A stretch of 6,193 nucleotides of DNA from Alphaproteobacteria bacterium (GTDB lineage: Bacteria > Pseudomonadota > Alphaproteobacteria > RS24), in NCBI GenBank assembly GCA_015163825.1, contig JAAOIL010000215.1:1-6193 (forward strand), read 5' to 3'. The translations under genes and the position numbers were made by a program. Positions 1 through 5,501 of this stretch are shown here, piece by piece. The notes under the pieces are model-generated. The model ran no database searches. It saw nothing but the letters and a program-made list of their open reading frames with translations, and was not told where the DNA came from. Every line of letters starts with the position of its first letter. The stretch's first letter is position 1.

Positions 1-351
1 GGCGATAATCATCTCTGCCATTTCTGCAACACTATTATTATTGGCACTATTATCAGGGGAACAGGTGATGATATTTTCCCAGCCTGCTTCTTGTGCCGCT
101 TGTGCCGTTTGCGCCCCAATCGCAAAAACAAGAGCCGATAAAAGACTATCATCGGGCGGCAATAAAGCCGATAAAGCCCGCACCCCATTGGCCGATGTAA
201 AGGCTAATGCCGCATAATTCTTGGGGGTAGAAGCGGTCTCATCAAAGACAATATCCAATAAGGGTAAAACAAGCGGTGTATGCCCCAGCGCCGCTAATGT
301 GGTGGCGAGGCGGTGGGCATCGGGTTCGGGGCGGGTGATGAGAAGTTGCAT
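1..351 (-). CDS. hemD: Uroporphyrinogen-III synthase, N-terminal part (cut by window edge)
   Basis: Seen: reading leftward from ATG at 351, 117 codons stay open to the window edge, so the C-terminal half is missing. The protein begins MQLLITRPEPDAHRLA, the usual start of HemD (ITRP, then an Arg/Leu-rich first helix). It continues with FTSANGVRAL (about residues 51-60) and AIGAQTAQAAQEAG (about 77-90), both matching conserved HemD segments. Known of the family: HemD is a cytosolic enzyme that cyclises hydroxymethylbilane, inverting ring D, to give uroporphyrinogen III for haem and other tetrapyrroles. Context: the start lies six bases after the hemC stop. No Shine-Dalgarno sequence is visible in the AT-rich gap, so translation is probably coupled to hemC. 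Oddity: a short Asn-rich stretch (SANNNS, about 102-107), encoded by AAT/AGT-like triplets, sits in what is likely a loop. The family is weakly conserved in sequence, but the hemC neighbour makes the call firm. Confidence 0.9.
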   Translation of the reverse strand, partial: MQLLITRPEPDAHRLATTLAALGHTPLVLPLLDIVFDETASTPKNYAALAFTSANGVRALSALLPPDDSLLSALVFAIGAQTAQAAQEAGWENIITCSPDNSANNNSVAEMAEMIIA

Positions 352-357
352 AATGAT

Positions 358-1290
358 TTATATTTTTTGGATAAGGTGGGGAGCGGCTTTGCGCAAGCGG
401 GCGGCTAGTTCTGCCCCTAAGCCCCGCGCCTCACGGCGGGCACCGCTTATGGTATCATCTATCATTTCACTGCCATCTTTTGCTAATAGACGCACCTGTA
501 AATAAAGAGTGTCGGCTTTTATTTGCGCGAAAGCAGCAATCGGGGTGCGGCACGAGCCATCTAACCCCGCTAAAGCGGCGCGCTCGGCAGTGACGCAATC
601 TGTTGTGTCGCCACAGATAAGCGGGGCGCATAAGGCAAGTATATCTGTATCATCATGGCGACATTGCAAAGCCAAAGCCCCCTGTCCGGCGGCGGGTAAT
701 AAGACAGCGGGGCAAAGACGCGTCATATGTAATGAGGGCGGTAATGATAAAGTCGCTAACCGCTCTAATCCTGCCGCCGCTAAAATAATGGCATCAAGGG
801 TGTTATCATTTTCTAGCTTATGCAAACGTGTGCCGATATTACCACGCAGAGGCACAATGTTTATGGCGGGGCGATGGTGTAAAATCTGGGCTTGGCGGCG
901 CAAAGAAGCCGTGCCAATAACCCCCGCTTTTTTTATTGCCGCTAAATCTTTATTCTTGCTGATAAGCATATCATAAGGGTCGGCACGCGGGGGGATAGCG
1001 GCAATGGTTAAACCCGCCTCGTTTTGGGTGGGTAGATCTTTCAAACTATGCACGGCAATATCAGCATCGCCCTCGCACAAGGCACGATTTAGCTCTTCGG
1101 TGAATAATCCTTTGCCACCAATATCGGCAAGCGGCTTATCTAGAATTTTATCGCCTTTGGTAATAATCTCATAAAGAACAATATCATCGCCCGCCAGCCC
1201 ATGCGCTTGGCACAAAGCGGCACGCACATAATTAGTTTGTGCCAATGCCAGTGGCGAAGGGCGGGTAGCGATTGTGATGGGTTTTTTCAT
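358..1290 (-). CDS. hemC: Hydroxymethylbilane synthase (porphobilinogen deaminase)
   Basis: Known of the family: this cytosolic enzyme links four porphobilinogen molecules into linear hydroxymethylbilane, using a dipyrromethane cofactor bound to a cysteine. Seen: 310 residues, the normal length. ATRPSPLAL lies at about residues 8-16. VHSLKDLP at 80-87 contains Lys84 and the catalytic Asp85. GTASLRRQAQ at 126-135 carries Arg131/Arg132. PLRGNIGTRL at 147-156 carries Arg149 and Arg155. LPAAGQGALALQCR is at 198-211, and LDGSCRTPIAAF at 243-254 holds the cofactor cysteine, Cys247. Every expected active-site residue is present, so the enzyme should work. Start: ATG at 1290 (MKKPITIATR) puts the first beta strand where the family has it; no good Shine-Dalgarno sequence precedes it. 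Context: hemD follows six bases downstream on the same strand and does the next reaction. The gene is divergent from tsaD across 55 bases. Confidence 0.98.
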   Translation of the reverse strand: MKKPITIATRPSPLALAQTNYVRAALCQAHGLAGDDIVLYEIITKGDKILDKPLADIGGKGLFTEELNRALCEGDADIAVHSLKDLPTQNEAGLTIAAIPPRADPYDMLISKNKDLAAIKKAGVIGTASLRRQAQILHHRPAINIVPLRGNIGTRLHKLENDNTLDAIILAAAGLERLATLSLPPSLHMTRLCPAVLLPAAGQGALALQCRHDDTDILALCAPLICGDTTDCVTAERAALAGLDGSCRTPIAAFAQIKADTLYLQVRLLAKDGSEMIDDTISGARREARGLGAELAARLRKAAPHLIQKI

Positions 1291-1345
1291 TATGGTTTGC
1301 TATATCACGTGTGCGACGACAAAAAAAGGGGCGACCAAATTATTG
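1291..1345. promoter_or_regulatory. Divergent hemC/tsaD intergenic region, promoters expected
   Basis: This 55-base spacer separates the start codons of two genes pointing away from each other, so it should hold, or overlap, promoters for both directions. Seen: a CACGTG palindrome at 1306-1311; TATAGC on the minus strand (1304-1299), a weak -10 candidate for hemC; and A7G4 at 1321-1331, whose purines (AAGGGG) are the only ribosome-binding candidate for tsaD, about 14 bases from its ATG. No convincing -35 element is visible for either direction, and the tsaD promoter may extend into the 5' end of hemC. The regulatory role is inferred from gene orientation, not from a strong motif. Confidence 0.4.
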
Positions 1346-2413
1346 ATGAGCCAGACTTATACGATTTTAGGCATAGAGACCAGTTGCGATGAAACAGCCG
1401 TAGCCGTAGTACGCCTGCATGTAGAGGGGCGGGGGCAAGTGGATAAAGGCGCGATTTTATCCAACCAGATTTTGAGCCAAATAGAACAACACGCCCCCTA
1501 TGGTGGTGTCGTGCCAGAACTGGCAGCCCGTGCCCATTTAACGCATTTACCCGCCCTCATTCGTGCCGCCCTAGACGAGAGCCAATGTCGCCTTGAGGAT
1601 ATGGATGCGATTGCTGCCACAGCAGGGCCCGGCTTGATTGGCGGTGTTTTGATTGGGCTAACAATGGGTAAAGCCCTCGCCCTCGCCCATAATTTGCCTT
1701 TCATTGGTATCAACCACCTTGAAGCCCACGCTTTGACAACACGGCTGACCGATTCTACACCTTTTCCTTATTTATTGCTTCTTATATCAGGGGGGCATTG
1801 CCAATTATTAGATGTGGCGGGCATAGGGGCGACCACATTATATGGCACAACCCGCGATGATGCGGTCGGCGAAGCCTTCGACAAATCAGCCAAATTATTA
1901 GGCTTGGGATATCCGGGCGGCCCCGCCATAGAAGCCTGCGCCAAGCACGGCAACCCCATTTATAACCTGCCTCGCCCCCTCTTAAACAATACTGCCCTGC
2001 CTTATGACTTTTCTTTTTCAGGCCTAAAGACCGCCTTATTACGACAAGCCGAAAAACTGCAACCATTGACGCAAACCCATATCAATGATCTGGCGGCATC
2101 ATTACAAGGGGCGATTGCCGATTGCTTAGCCTCACGGGCGAGCAATGCTATGGTGCGGTTTAAGACACACCATAAGACCTGCCCCAACCCGCCTTTTGTT
2201 ATGGCGGGCGGTGTTGCCGCTAATCAGTTTTTACGCCACCGCTTGGCTGAAACAGCACAAGCCCACGGCTTTCATCTGGTCGCCCCGCCTGTCGCCTTAT
2301 GCACCGATAATGCCGCTATGATTGCTTGGGCGGGTGCCGAACGCTTCGCTAGCAAGCAGTTTGATGAAGGGGGCATGGCAGTGCCCGCCCGAGCCAGATG
2401 GGCGATTTCTTAA
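1346..2413 (+). CDS. tsaD: tRNA N6-threonylcarbamoyladenosine transferase subunit TsaD
   Basis: Known of the family: TsaD (Kae1/Qri7/YgjD family) transfers threonylcarbamoyl from threonylcarbamoyl-AMP to A37 of ANN-decoding tRNAs, working with TsaB and TsaE; TsaC makes the intermediate. It is cytosolic and generally essential. Seen: 355 residues from this start, typical length. ILGIETSCDETAVAV (about 7-21) is the first nucleotide-binding segment. HLEAH at 124-128 supplies metal ligands His124 and His128. LISGGHCQL (146-154), DDAVGEAFDKSAKLLGLGYPGG (171-192) and DFSFSGLKTA (221-230) follow. GGVAANQFLR is at 288-297, and CTDNAAM (319-325) gives metal ligand Asp321. Start: the frame is open back to ATG 1274, but those 24 extra residues overlap hemC and do not resemble the family. 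ATG 1346 (MSQTYTILGIETSCDETA) fits, with a distant AAGGGG; TTG at 1343 is an alternative. gpsA follows. Confidence 0.97.
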   Translation: MSQTYTILGIETSCDETAVAVVRLHVEGRGQVDKGAILSNQILSQIEQHAPYGGVVPELAARAHLTHLPALIRAALDESQCRLEDMDAIAATAGPGLIGGVLIGLTMGKALALAHNLPFIGINHLEAHALTTRLTDSTPFPYLLLLISGGHCQLLDVAGIGATTLYGTTRDDAVGEAFDKSAKLLGLGYPGGPAIEACAKHGNPIYNLPRPLLNNTALPYDFSFSGLKTALLRQAEKLQPLTQTHINDLAASLQGAIADCLASRASNAMVRFKTHHKTCPNPPFVMAGGVAANQFLRHRLAETAQAHGFHLVAPPVALCTDNAAMIAWAGAERFASKQFDEGGMAVPARARWAIS

Positions 2414-2426
2414 ACCTAAAAGAGGG

Positions 2427-2454
2427 ATTACATATAGATACTTCTATATATAAT
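2427..2454 (+). promoter_or_regulatory. Candidate gpsA promoter with palindrome in its spacer
   Basis: Seen: a perfect TATAAT at 2449-2454 preceded, after a 16-base spacer, by ATTACA at 2427-2432 (four of six matches to TTGACA). A perfect 7+7 inverted repeat, ATATAGA-tact-TCTATAT (2432-2449), fills the spacer almost exactly. Inferred: a sigma-70-type promoter giving gpsA its own transcript, starting near 2461, with the dyad as a possible operator or simply an AT-rich hairpin. If it is real, the ATG at 2453 cannot be the gpsA start, because it would lie at the -10 box. AT-rich intergenic DNA can produce such matches by chance. Confidence 0.45.
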
Positions 2455-2500
2455 GATGAGAAGATTCTATACTGGGGCAAATAATAGCGTGAAGAAAGAA

Positions 2501-3565
2501 ATGAAAAATATGAAAGTCAATAATCAAAAAGCAAATAAAATTGGTGTTTTGGGGGCGGGGGCATGGGGCACGGCACTTGCGGCGGCATTGGCACGCAAGC
2601 ATACGCCGCAACCGATAAATTTATGGGCACGAGAAGCAGACGTTGTCGCCAGCATTAATGACACGCACGAGAATGTGCCCTATCTGCCGCATATAACATT
2701 ACCTGATAATATCTGCGCCACCACTGATATGAATACCTTGCACGATTGCCAAACGATTTTGATGGTTGTGCCCTCGCAATATGCCCGTGCGGTTATAGAG
2801 CAAGCCGCCGCCATTGCCCCTGCCAATGCCAGTTTTGTTTTATGTGCCAAAGGGTTGGAGCAAAAGACTTTGCAGTTTATGTCGCAAGTGGCGAGCGATT
2901 ATATAGACGAGACGCAGCTGGCAGTTTTATCGGGCCCGAGTTTCGCTGATGAACTAGCGCAAGGCTTACCAGCAGCAGTTACATTGGCGTGTAATGATAG
3001 CGCACGAGCAGCAACGTTGGCGAATGATATTGGCAGTGCTGGGTTTCGTCTTTATTTATCCGATGATGTTTTGGGGGCAGAGATTGGCGGTGTTATAAAA
3101 AATGTGTTGGCGATTGCTTGTGGCATTGTTAGCGGTCAAGATCTGGGCGAGAATGCTCGTGCTGCCATTATCACACGCGGCTTTAGTGAGATGCAAAGGC
3201 TGGGGGCGGCACGCGGCGCAAAGCCTGATACCTTAAGCGGCTTATGTGGTTTGGGGGATTTGATTTTGACGTGCACCAGCACGCGCTCGCGCAATTTTGC
3301 TTTGGGTCAGGCTTTGGGGCAGGGGCAGAGTGCGGCGGCATTCTTGGGCGCACGTGCTTCGGTTAGTGAGGGGGCATTTTCGGCGGCGGCCGTTCATCGT
3401 CTGGCGCAAACGCATAATGTTGAGATGCCTATTTGTGCGGCAGTGGCGGCGATTATTGATGATGGTGTATCGGTGGCGCAAGCCATTGCCACTTTACTGG
3501 CACGACCCACTACTTATGAAACGAATGAAACGAATGAAACGAATGAAACGAATGAAACGAATTAA
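2501..3565 (+). CDS. gpsA: NAD(P)-dependent glycerol-3-phosphate dehydrogenase
   Basis: Known of the family: GpsA is a cytosolic enzyme reducing dihydroxyacetone phosphate to sn-glycerol 3-phosphate, the backbone of phospholipids. Seen, numbering from ATG 2501 (354 residues): the Rossmann nucleotide-binding loop GAGAWG at 18-23; VVPSQYAR about 89-96; CAKGLEQ about 115-121; LSGPSFADE about 143-151; GGVIKNVLAIA with catalytic Lys200; then GLCGLGDLILTCTSTRSRN ending near 265, with Asp253, Arg264 and Asn265. All key residues are present. Start: the frame is open to ATG 2453, and GTG 2489, ATG 2501 and ATG 2510 also fit. I prefer 2501 because purine-rich GAAGAAAG lies just upstream and the earlier ATG falls in a candidate -10 box, but the choice is uncertain. 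Oddity: the catalytic fold ends at LLARPTTY, then comes an (ETN)5 tail from a perfect tandem repeat. The EVE gene follows after 14 bases, probably in the same transcript. Confidence 0.95.
   Translation: MKNMKVNNQKANKIGVLGAGAWGTALAAALARKHTPQPINLWAREADVVASINDTHENVPYLPHITLPDNICATTDMNTLHDCQTILMVVPSQYARAVIEQAAAIAPANASFVLCAKGLEQKTLQFMSQVASDYIDETQLAVLSGPSFADELAQGLPAAVTLACNDSARAATLANDIGSAGFRLYLSDDVLGAEIGGVIKNVLAIACGIVSGQDLGENARAAIITRGFSEMQRLGAARGAKPDTLSGLCGLGDLILTCTSTRSRNFALGQALGQGQSAAAFLGARASVSEGAFSAAAVHRLAQTHNVEMPICAAVAAIIDDGVSVAQAIATLLARPTTYETNETNETNETNETN
3518..3562 (+). repeat. Perfect 9-base tandem repeat, five copies, at the gpsA 3' end
   Basis: Five exact copies of GAAACGAAT run head to tail and are read in frame as Glu-Thr-Asn five times; the TAA stop follows directly. 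The unit is a multiple of three, so gain or loss of copies would lengthen or shorten the GpsA tail without a frameshift and without moving the ribosome-binding site of the next gene. The lack of any substitution between copies suggests recent expansion, probably by replication slippage (inference). Confidence 0.95.
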
Positions 3566-3579
3566 AGAGGGAGACTAAA

Positions 3580-4023
3580 ATGCCCTATTGGCTTTTCAAA
3601 TCGGAACCCGAAACATGGGGCTGGCAACAACAAATAAAACGCGGGCGCAAGGGCGAGCCATGGGACGGCGTGCGTAATTATCAAGCCAATAATATGATGA
3701 AGCAAATGCGTATTGGCGATAGAGGCTTCTTTTATCATTCGGTGAAAGAGCGGCGCATTGTCGGGTCGGTGCAAATCATTCGGGAGCATTATCCCGATCC
3801 CAGCGATGCCAGTGGCAGGTTTGGTATGGTTGATGTGGTCGCCCTTGAAGAGGCGAAAACCCCTATCACATTGGACGACATCAAAGCAGATGAGGCCTTG
3901 CGCGATATGATTCTGGTGAAGCAAGCGCGGTTATCGGTGCAGCCTGTGCAAGCCAAAGAGTGGCAACATATTTGCAAACTTTGCGGTCTCAGTGCCACAC
4001 GAGCAAAGTCTCTCTATTTTTAA
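3580..4023 (+). CDS. EVE domain-containing protein (PUA/YTH-like fold)
   Basis: Seen: a 147-residue protein made of one EVE domain (formerly DUF55; human relative THYN1). It starts MPYWLFKSEPETWGW, and WLFKSEP at 4-10 is the family signature. It continues with WDGVRNYQANNMM (28-40), GDRGFFYHS (46-54), IVGSVQI (60-66), YPDP (71-74) and LSVQPV (118-123). Known of the family: EVE is related to PUA and YTH domains, and bacterial EVE modules are proposed to recognise modified bases in DNA or RNA; the job of the stand-alone alphaproteobacterial protein is not established. It is cytosolic, with no signal or membrane segment. Start: ATG 3580 has a strong AGAGGGAG (3566-3573) six bases upstream. Context: 14 bases after gpsA, so probably cotranscribed. 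From memory, many Alphaproteobacteria carry a YciI-like gene between gpsA and EVE; none is present here. Confidence 0.93.
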   Translation: MPYWLFKSEPETWGWQQQIKRGRKGEPWDGVRNYQANNMMKQMRIGDRGFFYHSVKERRIVGSVQIIREHYPDPSDASGRFGMVDVVALEEAKTPITLDDIKADEALRDMILVKQARLSVQPVQAKEWQHICKLCGLSATRAKSLYF

Positions 4024-4071
4024 AGGGGGATTTCTAAAAAATAAAATTAGACTGGCGACAAAGCCCAATCC

Positions 4072-4098
4072 GTGATTTACTGCCCTTACATAAATCAC
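4072..4098. repeat. Inverted repeat in the EVE-MFS spacer
   Basis: Seen: GTGATTTA (4072-4079) and TAAATCAC (4091-4098) are perfect inverted arms of eight bases around an 11-base loop, in the 112-base spacer between the EVE stop and the MFS start. It is not a standard intrinsic terminator: no T run follows on either strand and the stem is AT-rich. GGCG at 4054-4057 and CGCC at 4099-4102 could add an outer stem with an internal bulge. Possible roles are an operator, an mRNA leader hairpin upstream of the MFS ribosome-binding site, or an RNA-processing site; none can be chosen from sequence. The rest of the spacer is AT-rich, with no clear promoter. Confidence 0.55.
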
Positions 4099-4135
4099 CG
4101 CCTTAAAAAATCAAAAACCCTCAAGAGGACACATA

Positions 4136-5476
4136 ATGGATAAGCCCCCAACACAAGAAATCACAGCAGATATTCCCGCCTTAAAAGAAGAAAGTGTAAG
4201 GGGCGGTGATTATGCCATTTTAGGGCTTTTGACATTTATCAATGTTTTGAATTTTATTGACCGCCAATTGCTCGCCAGTTTTGCCAATTTTATTGTGCCT
4301 GATTTAGGATTAACCAATACACAATTTGGATTGCTGACGGGATTTGCTTTTATCGTTTTTTATGCAGTGATGGGGTTATTTATGGGGGTGTTGGCAGACC
4401 GCCTGCATCGCCCGCGTTTGCTAGCCTTTGGGTTGGCGTTATGGAGTGCGCTGACGGCTTTTTCAGGATTGGCAAAAGGTTTTGTGACAATGCTTATCCC
4501 GCGTATGCTTATCGGGATCGGTGAAAGTGTGGCGACCCCTACGGCTATTTCTATGTTGGCGGATAGATTTCCCGCTCATCGTATGGGCTTTGCGGCGAGT
4601 ATTTATTATATGGGGGTGCCGATAGGCGTTGCCATTAGCCTATTGGTGGCTGGTTATTTAGGACCAGCAATTGGCTGGCGCAATTGTTTCTATCTGCTTG
4701 GGGCTTTGGGAATTATTGTAGCCTTGATTGTCTTATTCATACCCGAAACACCCCGCAAAGGCATTGCGCCCAATCAGGCGCAAACAGGCAACAACTTAAA
4801 AGTGCGTGATAGTGTGCGCTTGCTGGTGCGGTCCCTAAAAACCTCCCCCGCTTTGGTCTGCACCATTTTGGGGGGTGTCGCTTTTCATTTTGTTTTGGGC
4901 GCCGCCGCTTTTGAACAATTATGGTTTGTCCAAGAACGCGGCTTTGAACGCGCCGCCATTGCTATTCATTCGGGTTGGTTGGCTGCTGGTGGTGGTTTGC
5001 TCGGCACATTACTGGGCGGTATTTTGAGCGATATCTGGCAACAAAAATTCAAAAGCGGTCGCCCGATGTTTTTATTCTGGACGTCGCTTATACTAACGCC
5101 TTTTGTGGTCGCCTATCGTGTTGTGGCGCCCGATAGTTTCTTTTTTGATTTAGGGATTGTGCTGGGCTTTATGCAACTAGGCTTATTCTATGGACCGACT
5201 TTTTCTACCGTGCAGGAACTTGTCCCTGCGCATATTCGTGCCACAGTCGTGGCATTTTATATCTTGACCCTCAACCTGATTGGGCTGGGCATTGGTATTA
5301 CGGCGGGGGGGATTACCATTGATTATCTCATCGCGCAAGGGGTGGCAGAACCCTATACGCAAACATTATTGGCTTTCACTTTATTATCGGCAACGAGTAT
5401 TCCGCTTATGTATGTGGCGGGCAAACGTTTCCACCAAGATAAAGCGGCGCTTGCCAATATGACAGATGATTTATAA
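4136..5476 (+). CDS. MFS transporter, Spinster (Spns)-like
   Basis: Seen: 446 residues with a hydrophilic N-terminus (1-25), about twelve hydrophobic segments (near 27-47, 66-88, 95-113, 117-138, 151-174, 180-203, 239-260, 277-299, 311-330, 337-358, 370-392, 407-428) and a charged central loop (204-238), the usual MFS 6+6 layout. NFIDRQ at 39-44 in the first helix, motif A (MGVLADRLHRPR, 83-94) and PRMLIGIGESVATPTAISMLADRFP around 122-146 with Glu130 are features of the Spinster-like branch. Known: Spns proteins are inner-membrane secondary transporters, with animal members exporting lysophospholipids or sphingosine-1-phosphate; bacterial substrates are mostly unknown, so none is assigned. 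Start: ATG 4136 has AAGAGGA (4123-4129) six bases upstream. Context: separated from EVE by 112 bases and from acs by 25, so it may share a transcript with acs; a link to acetate or lipid traffic would be speculation. Confidence 0.9.
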   Translation: MDKPPTQEITADIPALKEESVRGGDYAILGLLTFINVLNFIDRQLLASFANFIVPDLGLTNTQFGLLTGFAFIVFYAVMGLFMGVLADRLHRPRLLAFGLALWSALTAFSGLAKGFVTMLIPRMLIGIGESVATPTAISMLADRFPAHRMGFAASIYYMGVPIGVAISLLVAGYLGPAIGWRNCFYLLGALGIIVALIVLFIPETPRKGIAPNQAQTGNNLKVRDSVRLLVRSLKTSPALVCTILGGVAFHFVLGAAAFEQLWFVQERGFERAAIAIHSGWLAAGGGLLGTLLGGILSDIWQQKFKSGRPMFLFWTSLILTPFVVAYRVVAPDSFFFDLGIVLGFMQLGLFYGPTFSTVQELVPAHIRATVVAFYILTLNLIGLGIGITAGGITIDYLIAQGVAEPYTQTLLAFTLLSATSIPLMYVAGKRFHQDKAALANMTDDL

Positions 5477-5490
5477 AAGCAGATAATATC

Positions 5491-5496
5491 AGGAGG
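5491..5496 (+). promoter_or_regulatory. Strong ribosome-binding site of acs
   Basis: AGGAGG lies five bases before ATG 5502 and is the best Shine-Dalgarno match in the window. It fixes the acs start and suggests efficient translation. The 25-base gap after the MFS stop leaves little room for a full promoter, although one could lie within the MFS 3' end. Confidence 0.85.
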
Positions 5497-5501
5497 TAAT
5501 T

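Noticed and set aside
1321..1331. A7G4 tract as a phase-variation switch for tsaD
   Set aside because: It lies outside the likely coding region, is short, and tsaD is generally essential; it is more simply the weak ribosome-binding purine tract.
1274..1345. Upstream 24-codon extension of tsaD from ATG 1274
   Set aside because: It overlaps the hemC start, is hydrophobic and unlike TsaD N-termini, whereas ATG 1346 puts the ILGIETSCDET segment at the normal distance.
1676..1690. Short CCCTCG repeat (about 2.5 copies) in tsaD
   Set aside because: It encodes a normal KALALAH helix segment of TsaD and is too short to separate from codon-level chance.
3518..3562. CRISPR-like array
   Set aside because: The units are 9 bases with no spacers and lie in frame inside gpsA.
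3297..3578. Plus-strand frame ending in KRM repeats across the gpsA 3' end
   Set aside because: It is another frame of gpsA kept open by the 9-base repeat; the rest is Arg-rich and shows no family features.
3580..4023. EVE protein as part of a restriction or defence system
   Set aside because: EVE modules occur in some defence proteins, but here the domain stands alone in a housekeeping block with no nuclease, methylase or McrB-like neighbour.
4072..4102. Intrinsic terminator after the EVE gene
   Set aside because: The stem is AT-rich and is followed by CGCC and an A run, not by a T run, on the plus strand; there is no T run on the other side for the minus strand either.
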